Part shown: one piece after another, positions 1 through 5,781 of the stretch
Position numbering within the stretch: the stretch's first letter is position 1
How the letters are laid out: each line of letters begins with the position of its first letter
From: Lachnospiraceae bacterium
Lineage (GTDB): Bacteria > Bacillota_A > Clostridia > Lachnospirales > Lachnospiraceae
NCBI GenBank assembly: GCA_009774465.1
Contig: VSNT01000306.1
Span: 1 to 9,716 of the forward strand
Direction: 5' to 3'
Length of the DNA: 9,716 nucleotides
Position numbers and translations under genes: made by a program
The notes under the pieces: generated by a model
Database searches by the model: none
Told to the model about the DNA's origin: nothing
Seen by the model: the letters and a program-made list of their open reading frames with translations, nothing else

Positions 1-1
1 C

Positions 2-280
2 AGCACAGCGCAGGTCCTGTCCCTCTGCGCTGTGCTGACCGTCCCCGCCTTCGCCGTCGGGGACTCCGACCCGCTGGCTATCGTCAACAACCTGAGTGAG
101 TTTATCTTTTCCATCATCAAGGCCCTGGGTATCATCATCCTGGGCTGGGGCATCGTCCAGGTGGGTATGAGCTTTCAGTCCCACGACGCCAGCCAGCGCA
201 CCAAGGGCTTTCTCTGCCTGTTCGGCGGCTTAATGATCGCTTTCGCCAAGGAAATCCTGGGCACCATTGGCGTGGTGTAA
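2..280 (+). CDS. Maff2-like small membrane protein of the conjugation module (5' end outside window)
   Basis: The reading frame is open from the left edge to a TAA at 278-280, giving 92 visible residues, so the true start lies upstream of the window. The visible N-terminus looks like the end of a signal peptide (hydrophobic stretch, then VPAFA followed by VGDSD). Two hydrophobic segments follow, one around IIKALGIIILGWGIVQVGM and one around GFLCLFGGLMIAFA, separated by a short polar loop (SHDASQRTKG). This size and layout match the Maff2-type proteins encoded just before the TrbL/VirB6-like gene in clostridial conjugative elements, a VirB2/pilin-like position. The function is inferred from family and context. 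A GTG at 32 is in frame, but using it would cut away most of the signal peptide. Confidence 0.75.
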   Translation, partial: STAQVLSLCAVLTVPAFAVGDSDPLAIVNNLSEFIFSIIKALGIIILGWGIVQVGMSFQSHDASQRTKGFLCLFGGLMIAFAKEILGTIGVV

Positions 281-295
281 CTGGAATAAAATCAG

Positions 296-324
296 GAATG
301 GCGTCTCATCGTGAGACGCCATTC
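296..324 (+). promoter_or_regulatory. 13-bp perfect hairpin between the Maff2-like gene and trbL
   Basis: Positions 296-308 pair perfectly with 312-324 around a three-base TCG loop. No run of T follows, so it does not look like a standard intrinsic terminator. It sits 15 bases after the Maff2-like stop and 8 bases before the trbL ribosome binding site. It could mark an RNA processing or stability element that uncouples expression of the two genes. Confidence 0.6.
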
Positions 325-332
325 TCCGTTAT

Positions 333-340
333 GGAGGTGA
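333..340 (+). promoter_or_regulatory. Ribosome binding site that sets the trbL start
   Basis: GGAGGTGA is a near-perfect Shine-Dalgarno sequence. Its last three bases (TGA, 338-340) are a stop codon in the trbL frame, so trbL cannot begin further upstream. Six bases separate it from ATT at 347. The first ordinary start codon in frame, apart from CTG, is GTG at 479, far too distant to use this site. Confidence 0.8.
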
Positions 341-346
341 TTTTTC

Positions 347-1186
347 ATTAGTGAAAACTGGATCGTAAATATTCTGGAAACCGCCCTGGCCGACTGGAAC
401 GGCAAACTGACGGAGATATGGACGCTGCTGACCCAGACCCCGCAGAATTTCAAGGGCGGCGACGTCTGGACCGTAATCGTGGGCATCCACAACGCCCTGG
501 TAGGGGTGGGCTACGGCCTGTTGGTCCTGTTCTTTGCGATGGGTATCTTCCAGAGCGCCGCCAGCTTTCGGGACTTCCAGCGCCCGGAATTTGCCTTGCG
601 GCACTTTATCCGCTTCATTCTGGCAAAGCTGGCCGTGGGCAGCTGCATGGAGATTATGACCGCTATTTTCAGCGTGTGCGGAGGGATCATCGCCACCGTC
701 ATGTCCGGTATGGGCGGCTCTGTCTCCACGGCGGCCACCTTGCCCGCTGAAATCGTGACGGCCATAGAGGGGCTGGGCCTGTTGGAGAGTATCCCCCTCT
801 GGCTGGTCTCCCTGTTGGGTTCCCTGTTTATCACAGTTATGTCCTTTATCCTGCTGCTGACAGTGTATGGCCGATTCTTCCGGCTTTACATGTTTACCGC
901 CCTGGCTCCGTTACCTCTGGCTACTTTCGCCGGGGAGGGCACAGCCGCCAGCGGCAAGGCGTTTCTCAAAAGCTACATCGGTGTTTGCATGGAGGGGGCC
1001 GTCATCGTCCTGGCATGCCTGATCTACTCCGCATTCCTCTCCAGCAGCACCCCGGCGGCAAATGCCAGCTTGCCAGCCGTCACAATGGCCTGGCAGTATA
1101 TCGGCCAGCTGATTTTCAATATGCTGATCCTCACTGGCCTTGTCAGAGGGGCGGATCGCATTGTAAAGGAGATGTTGGGGCTATAG
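347..1186 (+). CDS. trbL: TrbL/VirB6-like polytopic conjugation protein
   Basis: Polytopic inner-membrane component of the mating pore, 279 residues, reading ISENWIVNILETALADW onward when begun at ATT 347. About six hydrophobic segments are visible, roughly at residues 41-66, 86-108, 148-172, 176-195, 212-232 and 252-270. This fits TrbL/VirB6-like proteins, which line the translocation channel beneath the pore. The Maff2-like gene lies upstream, and the methyltransferase begins inside the last codons (ATAG overlap). The start is unusual. A strong RBS sits six bases before ATT, the frame is closed by TGA within that RBS, and the next GTG (479) would delete 44 residues that read as normal coding sequence. 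The last 57 codons recur in diverged form at 1773-1943. Confidence 0.82.
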   Translation: MSENWIVNILETALADWNGKLTEIWTLLTQTPQNFKGGDVWTVIVGIHNALVGVGYGLLVLFFAMGIFQSAASFRDFQRPEFALRHFIRFILAKLAVGSCMEIMTAIFSVCGGIIATVMSGMGGSVSTAATLPAEIVTAIEGLGLLESIPLWLVSLLGSLFITVMSFILLLTVYGRFFRLYMFTALAPLPLATFAGEGTAASGKAFLKSYIGVCMEGAVIVLACLIYSAFLSSSTPAANASLPAVTMAWQYIGQLIFNMLILTGLVRGADRIVKEMLGL

Positions 1187-1710
1187 GGAAATACAATGTC
1201 ATTTACGCTGATCCGCCCTGGAAATACGGCAACTGGTGTTCTGCGGAGCGCCACTATCCCACTATGTCTACCGAGAAGATTAAGGCGCTGCCGGTCTCTG
1301 AGCTGGCCGCAGACGACTGCGCACTATTCCTCTGGATCACTATGCCTATGCTCTGTGAAGCGTGGGGCGTCATGGAATCCTGGGGCTTTTCCTTCAAGAC
1401 CGCAGCTTTTGTCTGGATCAAGCTGAACCGGAGAGCTGACACAGTATTTTGGGGGCCGGGAAACTGGACGAGGGCCAACGCGGAACTGTGCCTGTTGGCG
1501 ACCAGAGGCCACCCCCAGCGGCACGAAAGAAATGTCCATCAGGTGATTCTTTCCCGCATTGAGGAACACAGCAAAAAACCGGAGGAGGCCCGCCGCCGCA
1601 TTGAGGCCCTGATGGGAAACGTGCCCCGTGTGGAGCTGTTTGCCCGCCGTCCCGCCCCCGGCTGGGACGTATGGGGGAATGAAGTGGACAGCACCATTGA
1701 CTGGATATGA
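1183..1710 (+). CDS. MT-A70 family adenine-N6 DNA methyltransferase (orphan)
   Basis: A 175-residue protein reading GKYNVIYADPPWKYGNW after its first codon. The DPPW catalytic motif of MT-A70 type N6-adenine methyltransferases is at residues 10-13, and a GNWTRANAE stretch typical of the family lies near the middle. The C-terminus (RVELFARRPAPGWDVWGNE) also matches the family. No restriction gene is nearby, so it is an orphan enzyme. A likely role is to mark the element or incoming DNA against restriction, which is inference. The start appears to be ATA 1183-1185, overlapping the trbL TAG in an ATAG arrangement, with AAGGAG at 1166-1171 upstream. No ATG, GTG or TTG in this frame would retain DPPW without extending deep into trbL. 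Its TGA overlaps an ATG at 1707. Confidence 0.85.
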   Translation: MGKYNVIYADPPWKYGNWCSAERHYPTMSTEKIKALPVSELAADDCALFLWITMPMLCEAWGVMESWGFSFKTAAFVWIKLNRRADTVFWGPGNWTRANAELCLLATRGHPQRHERNVHQVILSRIEEHSKKPEEARRRIEALMGNVPRVELFARRPAPGWDVWGNEVDSTIDWI

Positions 1711-1725
1711 GCAACTATTTTGAAC

Positions 1726-1759
1726 GAGGTGATAAGTTATCAAAATCAAAATTCCTAAA
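1726..1759 (+). pseudogene. Remnant of a prgI start (RBS plus first seven codons)
   Basis: GAGGTGAT (1726-1733) is an RBS-like sequence. Five bases later a frame begins ATC AAA ATC AAA ATT CCT AAA, which would read (M)KIKIPK. The intact PrgI downstream begins MEIKIPKEV, and the DNA from ATCAAAATTCCTAAA differs from its counterpart in prgI by one base. The similarity then gives way to trbL 3'-end sequence. The match is short, so chance cannot be fully excluded. The position (just after the methyltransferase, behind an RBS, where prgI would be expected) favours a true relic. It would also have a non-standard ATC start. Confidence 0.55.
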
Positions 1760-1943
1760 ATCGTCCTGGCCTTGCCTGATCCACTCCGCATTCCCGTTCG
1801 GCAGCACCCCGGCGGCAAACGCCAGCTTGCCAGCAGTCACAATGGCCTGGCAGTACATTGGACAGCTGATTTTCAATATGCTGATCCTCACCGGCCTTGT
1901 CAGAGGAGCGGACAGGATTGTGAAGGAGATGTGGGGACTTTAG
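1760..1943 (+). pseudogene. Truncated second copy of the trbL 3' end
   Basis: From 1773 to the TAG at 1941-1943 this matches 1016-1186 without gaps, 152 of 171 bases by hand alignment (about 89%). Upstream, the string ATCGTCCTGGC is also shared, but one extra base lies at about 1771. Of 19 differences, 13 are silent in the trbL frame, so the copy comes from a trbL that evolved under selection in a related element and not from a fresh local duplication. In the trbL frame it is the tail of a 78-codon chimeric frame starting at ATG 1707, which overlaps the methyltransferase stop as ATGA. That frame would encode about 20 unrelated residues plus one TrbL-like membrane helix. It is probably non-functional, but translational coupling could express it. 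Confidence 0.8.
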
Positions 1944-2613
1944 CTATCTATTCCAACAATTTCGACTTTAGATACCTGTGACTTTGCAATATTTTCGGTG
2001 GAAACAATATCGCCAGTTTTTGAATCCCGCTTTCTGATACAAATATAATCTCCCGTATCACGGTAGTCCAGATATGGAACTTTAATTGGCTTTTGTTCAG
2101 AAATATATATTATTACTGATTTGCTTTCTTTTTCTTCTGTCAACAAGTAAATTACCCATTCAGTAGATAGGGCTCCGAAGAAATAAATTGCGAAGAATAT
2201 TATCATCAGTGGAATTGAACTGTTGAAAAAAGCTACCCACACGAGACATGCAGCTATGTTAGTCAAAATGCCCGGAAGCAACAAGACAAATCTCCTAAAG
2301 GGCGAAATGCTTGTTATAGTTTTTTGATATTGCTGAAAAATTGTTAATAGCAGGAAGGGGACTGCAAGAATGAGATACATCCTGGACAATGTTCGGAGAG
2401 TGGGATTATCGTCCCGAAAAAAGTAAATAGTTATGATATATGTTGCAATAGGAAGGATAATTGAAACTCGCCGCATACGACGGGAGCATCCAATCATGCA
2501 CTGAAGTTGCTCTTTTTTCAGATGCGCTATTGAAATTACATTGGGCCACCTCCACTTTCTGTATTTGTGTGCGAAAAAAGCAATTAACCCAATGAATAGT
2601 ATGACAATAATTA
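1940..2613 (-). pseudogene. 3' part of orfX, an opposite-strand membrane protein gene cut by the IS pair
   Basis: This fragment encodes about the last 224 residues of an unrecognised protein. It is clearly more AT-rich than the conjugation genes around it. Numbered on the rebuilt 245-residue protein, hydrophobic segments lie near 22-37, 71-87, 99-114, 130-151 and 155-178. A soluble, charged C-terminal tail follows (residues 180-245, ending KVEIVGIDS). Its TAA (1940-1942) overlaps, on the other strand, the TAG of the trbL remnant. The upstream end stops abruptly at TAATTA beside the first IS copy. The matching N-terminal piece is at 5651-5720, and joining both at one TAATTA restores the frame. 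No family could be assigned, so no function is claimed. Confidence 0.78.
2608..2613. repeat. TAATTA target repeat, left of IS copy 1
   Basis: The same six bases occur at all three IS boundaries (2608-2613, 4129-4134, 5651-5656). The word is palindromic, so the exact duplicated length (AATT, TAA/TTA or all six) cannot be fixed from this window. It also supplies the TAA stop codon of the adjacent transposase. Confidence 0.8.
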
Positions 2614-4005
2614 GGCTCTGCTCCGCAACCTCGGCAAGACAAACAGCAGAAGCATAAGGCAAAACAGAGCGAGAGCGGCCCTCAGGGATAAGGAAAGGTT
2701 TGAGAGCAGCAGTGCAACGCCAATCACACAGATAGCAGTTTCCTGCAGGCGTGCCATGACGCGGTCCAGACCGTAAGCGGTCTTGACCGTCCCGAAAACA
2801 CCCTCCACAGTATTGCGGTCGCAGTTGTCCTGATATTCCAATTTCTTCGCTAGGCGGGACAGGCCGGGAGCTTTTGGCGGCTTTCCCAGGGCCGGACCGG
2901 ACAGACGAATACCATGCTCTTTGCAAAAAGCCAGTGTCTGGCGGCTGCGGTAGATTTTGTCCGCCAGGATACGTTCCGGGTAACAGCCATAGCGCTCCCG
3001 GTACCGAGCCACCGCCCGCCAGAGGTCTTCCGATTCGTTGAAGGGCTCGAAGTCCAGCCGTTCGATCCTGGCATAGCCATCCACCAGACTGATATGCAGT
3101 TTTGAGCCAAACTCGGTATTGGCGTGGGCTTTTCCCCGAACGATGGGCCGGACCCAGGGCTGGGCCAGACTGACGATGCGCCGGGGAATGCTGTGGGTCC
3201 CGGATTCAAACATGAGGCGCTGCTGCTCGTAGACAGTAGTCATGATATTCAGGCGGTCCGCCTGCTTTGAAGACAATTTTACACCTTTTTGAACCAATTC
3301 AGCTATGTACCTGATATCCCGGCGGATGTATTGCAGCTGTTTGCGTATCGCGGAACGGATTGCTTTCCCACTGCGCTTCTTGCTTTTGGACAGACGGAGA
3401 TAGTCCTTCCGGGCGCGCTTGCGGTACATCCGGGGCTTCTTCTGTCCTGCCGCTTTACACAGCTCGTCCACCGTTTTCTCCGCTTTCTCCCGCACTTGGT
3501 TGAGTAAATCGATGTCCTGAGGATAGGCGATGTCCGCGGGGCAGCATGTGGCGTCCAGAATCAGTGTCCCGCTGTTAGGCGGATCGTTCCCGTCATCCGA
3601 GTCATCCTGTTTCCCTGTCTCCGCTTTTGGGACAGACGCCTCCAGAATTGCTGCCAGGTCCTCCTCGCTGAACCGTTTCCGGAACGCCACCAGCGTGGAC
3701 GCCCCGAATGGACACGGCCCGTACTCCTTCATGCCGATGAAATATTGCAGATACGGGTTTTCTCCGACATGTTTCACCAGCCACTGGTCGCTGCATTTCA
3801 GCCGCCGCTGGATCAGCAGCGCCCCCAATGCCATCCGTGCCGGATGCGCCGGGTGTCCATTGTTCACGAAGCGGGCTGCATACCGTTCCTCCGCCACTTC
3901 CCACGGAACCAGCGCCGCCAGTTTTACCCAATCGTTTTCCGGGTCCAGTTTCCCATACGGGAACACAAAGTCCTCAATCCGCATCTGGCTGTTGTCTTTA
4001 TACAT
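2611..4005 (-). CDS. DDE transposase of IS copy 1
   Basis: 464 residues starting MYKDNSQMRIEDFVFPYGKL. The N-terminal region (about 1-110) resembles the DUF772 transposase domain. Candidate DDE catalytic residues are D151 (LILDATCCPADI), D349 (ERILADKIYRS) and E401 (RNTVEGVFGTVK), an arrangement seen in IS5/IS1182-type enzymes. The ATG at 4005 was chosen because it aligns with copy 2, where an in-frame TAG closes the frame just upstream. Upstream ATGs at 4020 and 4062 in this copy would add residues not conserved in copy 2. The TAA stop is part of the TAATTA target repeat, so the last codon inside the element is GCC (A464). The gene looks intact and could be active. Confidence 0.88.
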   Translation of the reverse strand: MYKDNSQMRIEDFVFPYGKLDPENDWVKLAALVPWEVAEERYAARFVNNGHPAHPARMALGALLIQRRLKCSDQWLVKHVGENPYLQYFIGMKEYGPCPFGASTLVAFRKRFSEEDLAAILEASVPKAETGKQDDSDDGNDPPNSGTLILDATCCPADIAYPQDIDLLNQVREKAEKTVDELCKAAGQKKPRMYRKRARKDYLRLSKSKKRSGKAIRSAIRKQLQYIRRDIRYIAELVQKGVKLSSKQADRLNIMTTVYEQQRLMFESGTHSIPRRIVSLAQPWVRPIVRGKAHANTEFGSKLHISLVDGYARIERLDFEPFNESEDLWRAVARYRERYGCYPERILADKIYRSRQTLAFCKEHGIRLSGPALGKPPKAPGLSRLAKKLEYQDNCDRNTVEGVFGTVKTAYGLDRVMARLQETAICVIGVALLLSNLSLSLRAALALFCLMLLLFVLPRLRSRA

Positions 4006-4128
4006 CCGCTCCGCCCCCATAACTGCAAGCTTTTTCCTTGCCTTTCCCCAATTCCCTTGCACCTATTCTACCATATTTCAACCCATATTGCTTGTCTTTC
4101 AAGCGGTTTGAGGTTACGAAGCAGGCCC
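2614..4128 (-). mobile_element. IS5/IS1182-type insertion sequence, copy 1 (1,515 bp)
   Basis: Bounded by TAATTA on both sides. The terminal inverted repeats are imperfect. The left end 2614-2632 reads GGCTCTGCTCCGCAACCTC, and the inverted right end 4110-4128 reads GGGCCTGCTTCGTAACCTC, matching at 15 of 19 positions. It carries one transposase gene on the minus strand, and the left repeat lies inside the transposase coding sequence. It sits directly beside copy 2, sharing the middle TAATTA. Bases 2778-3810 are identical to copy 2, while both ends are diverged. Confidence 0.85.
4065..4073 (-). promoter_or_regulatory. Possible extended -10 promoter of transposase copy 1
   Basis: On the minus strand the sequence reads TGG followed by TAGAAT, an extended -10 element, about 60 bases before the transposase ATG. 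No convincing -35 box stands at 17 bases. The same sequence occurs in copy 2, so it is conserved although the surrounding IS ends are diverged. Confidence 0.4.
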
Positions 4129-4134
4129 TAATTA
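4129..4134. repeat. TAATTA target repeat shared between the two IS copies
   Basis: A single TAATTA separates the copies. This is what is expected if the second IS inserted into the target duplication of the first. If TAATTA were part of each IS end with no target duplication, two units in a row would be expected here. Confidence 0.8.
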
Positions 4135-5526
4135 GGGCCTGCTCCGCAACTTCGGCAAACAATAAAGCAGAAATAAGAGACAAAGCAGAGCGAGAGAGAC
4201 CCTCAGCGACCTGGAAAGGTTCGAGAGCAGCAGGGCAACGCCAATCATACAGACAGCGGTTTCCTGTAGGTGTGCCATGACGCGGTCCAGGCCGTAAACG
4301 GTCTTGACCGTCCCGAAAACACCCTCCACAGTATTGCGGTCGCAGTTGTCCTGATATTCCAATTTCTTCGCTAGGCGGGACAGGCCGGGAGCTTTTGGCG
4401 GCTTTCCCAGGGCCGGACCGGACAGACGAATACCATGCTCTTTGCAAAAAGCCAGTGTCTGGCGGCTGCGGTAGATTTTGTCCGCCAGGATACGTTCCGG
4501 GTAACAGCCATAGCGCTCCCGGTACCGAGCCACCGCCCGCCAGAGGTCTTCCGATTCGTTGAAGGGCTCGAAGTCCAGCCGTTCGATCCTGGCATAGCCA
4601 TCCACCAGACTGATATGCAGTTTTGAGCCAAACTCGGTATTGGCGTGGGCTTTTCCCCGAACGATGGGCCGGACCCAGGGCTGGGCCAGACTGACGATGC
4701 GCCGGGGAATGCTGTGGGTCCCGGATTCAAACATGAGGCGCTGCTGCTCGTAGACAGTAGTCATGATATTCAGGCGGTCCGCCTGCTTTGAAGACAATTT
4801 TACACCTTTTTGAACCAATTCAGCTATGTACCTGATATCCCGGCGGATGTATTGCAGCTGTTTGCGTATCGCGGAACGGATTGCTTTCCCACTGCGCTTC
4901 TTGCTTTTGGACAGACGGAGATAGTCCTTCCGGGCGCGCTTGCGGTACATCCGGGGCTTCTTCTGTCCTGCCGCTTTACACAGCTCGTCCACCGTTTTCT
5001 CCGCTTTCTCCCGCACTTGGTTGAGTAAATCGATGTCCTGAGGATAGGCGATGTCCGCGGGGCAGCATGTGGCGTCCAGAATCAGTGTCCCGCTGTTAGG
5101 CGGATCGTTCCCGTCATCCGAGTCATCCTGTTTCCCTGTCTCCGCTTTTGGGACAGACGCCTCCAGAATTGCTGCCAGGTCCTCCTCGCTGAACCGTTTC
5201 CGGAACGCCACCAGCGTGGACGCCCCGAATGGACACGGCCCGTACTCCTTCATGCCGATGAAATATTGCAGATACGGGTTTTCTCCGACATGTTTCACCA
5301 GCCACTGGTCGCTGCATTTCAGCCGCCGCTGAATCAGCAGCGCCCCTAATGCCATCCGTGCCGGATGGGCCGGGTGACCATTGTTCACGAATCGCGCTGC
5401 ATACCGTTCCTCCGCTATCTCCCACGGAACCAGCGCCGCCAGTTTCACCCAATCGTTTTCTGGGTCCAGTTTCCCATATGGAAAGATGAAATCTTCCATC
5501 CGAAGCTGACTGTTGTCCTTATACAT
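4132..5526 (-). CDS. DDE transposase of IS copy 2
   Basis: 464 residues starting MYKDNSQLRMEDFIFPYGKL, with the same candidate D151, D349 and E401 as copy 1. Residues from about 66 to 409 are identical to copy 1. Differences cluster at the N-terminus (for example M8L, I10M, V14I) and in the last 55 residues (VYGLDRVMAH and a changed hydrophobic tail ending LPKLRSRP). An in-frame TAG just upstream of the GGGGGCGGAG ribosome binding region fixes ATG 5526 as the start. The TAA stop is contributed by the shared TAATTA. No frameshift or premature stop is visible, so the protein is likely functional. It is transcribed away from prgI and against the conjugation genes. Confidence 0.88.
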   Translation of the reverse strand: MYKDNSQLRMEDFIFPYGKLDPENDWVKLAALVPWEIAEERYAARFVNNGHPAHPARMALGALLIQRRLKCSDQWLVKHVGENPYLQYFIGMKEYGPCPFGASTLVAFRKRFSEEDLAAILEASVPKAETGKQDDSDDGNDPPNSGTLILDATCCPADIAYPQDIDLLNQVREKAEKTVDELCKAAGQKKPRMYRKRARKDYLRLSKSKKRSGKAIRSAIRKQLQYIRRDIRYIAELVQKGVKLSSKQADRLNIMTTVYEQQRLMFESGTHSIPRRIVSLAQPWVRPIVRGKAHANTEFGSKLHISLVDGYARIERLDFEPFNESEDLWRAVARYRERYGCYPERILADKIYRSRQTLAFCKEHGIRLSGPALGKPPKAPGLSRLAKKLEYQDNCDRNTVEGVFGTVKTVYGLDRVMAHLQETAVCMIGVALLLSNLSRSLRVSLALLCLLFLLYCLPKLRSRP

Positions 5527-5650
5527 CCACTCCGCCCCCTATAAGTGCACGCTTTTTCCTTGCTTTTTCCCAATTCCCTTGCACCTATTCTACCATATTT
5601 CAACCCATATTGCTTGTCTTCCAAGCTGTTTGAGGTTACGAAGCAGGCCC
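4135..5650 (-). mobile_element. IS5/IS1182-type insertion sequence, copy 2 (1,516 bp)
   Basis: Same orientation as copy 1. The left end 4135-4153 reads GGGCCTGCTCCGCAACTTC and pairs with the inverted right end 5632-5650 at 16 of 19 positions. The two copies differ at 29 of 167 bases over 2611-2777 versus 4132-4298, and repeatedly over the right 318 bases. They are identical over the 1,033 bases between. It is therefore a different isoform of the same IS whose core has been homogenised with copy 1. Confidence 0.85.
5587..5595 (-). promoter_or_regulatory. Possible extended -10 promoter of transposase copy 2
   Basis: TGG plus TAGAAT on the minus strand, the same element as in copy 1, about 60 bases before the ATG at 5526. 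The -35 region is weak. Confidence 0.4.
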
Positions 5651-5656
5651 TAATTA
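5651..5656. repeat. TAATTA target repeat, right of IS copy 2
   Basis: Third copy of the target word. To its right the sequence is the interrupted orfX coding region, in the same phase as the sequence left of 2608. Confidence 0.8.
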
Positions 5657-5720
5657 CTTCATGGTATTGCTCTTTGAACGCAGTGGGTATCTGTTCCAAA
5701 AGGGAAAGAAACAGTTCCAT
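5651..5720 (-). pseudogene. 5' part of orfX (start codon and first 21 codons plus)
   Basis: Begins at ATG (minus strand, 5720) and reads MELFLSLLEQIPTAFKEQYHE before reaching TAATTA. GAGGTG lies five bases upstream of the ATG, a good RBS. Reading on through one TAATTA into 2607 leftward gives GAA GTA ATT ATT GTC ATA, in frame with the 3' fragment. The rebuilt gene is 738 bases (246 codons with stop). The N-terminal 21 residues are amphipathic and lead directly into the first predicted membrane helix. With the IS pair present, this frame instead runs into the right IS end and carries on as irrelevant sequence. Confidence 0.75.
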
Positions 5721-5751
5721 ACAAACACCTCACAATATTGAAATTGTAAGA

Positions 5752-5780
5752 ATCATACCACAAAGGAGGTAATGTGACAA
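5752..5780 (-). promoter_or_regulatory. sigma-A-type promoter of orfX overlapping the prgI ribosome binding site
   Basis: On the minus strand TTGTCA (5775-5780) is followed after exactly 17 bases by TATGAT (5752-5757), each one mismatch from consensus. Transcription would start near 5745, about 25 bases before the orfX ATG at 5720. An eight-base palindrome CAATATTG (5733-5740), within an imperfect ACAAT/ATTGT dyad (5732-5747), lies at the expected start and could bind a regulator. The -35/-10 spacer covers the prgI AGGAGGT. Confidence 0.65.
5764..5770 (+). promoter_or_regulatory. Ribosome binding site of prgI
   Basis: AGGAGGT followed by 11 bases to ATG 5782, a somewhat long spacing. The closer ATG at 5772 is followed at once by TGA and cannot be the start. 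A GTG at 5774 is out of frame. Confidence 0.7.
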
Positions 5781-5781
5781 C

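Noticed and set aside
985..1182. Upstream extension of the methyltransferase frame to ATG 985
   Set aside because: These codons are trbL read in another frame, and the methyltransferase homology begins at GKYNVIYADPPW.
1940..2926. 328-codon minus-strand frame running from inside IS copy 1 into orfX
   Set aside because: Its first part is the transposase gene read in the wrong frame. Only the portion left of 2614 is genuine coding sequence.
4006..4062. Longer start for transposase copy 1
   Set aside because: Copy 2 has an in-frame stop in the equivalent leader, so the shared start is MYKDNSQ.
3530..4111. 193-codon plus-strand frame opposite transposase copy 1
   Set aside because: It is a shadow of the transposase gene. 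In copy 2 the same frame stops after 93 codons, so it is not maintained.
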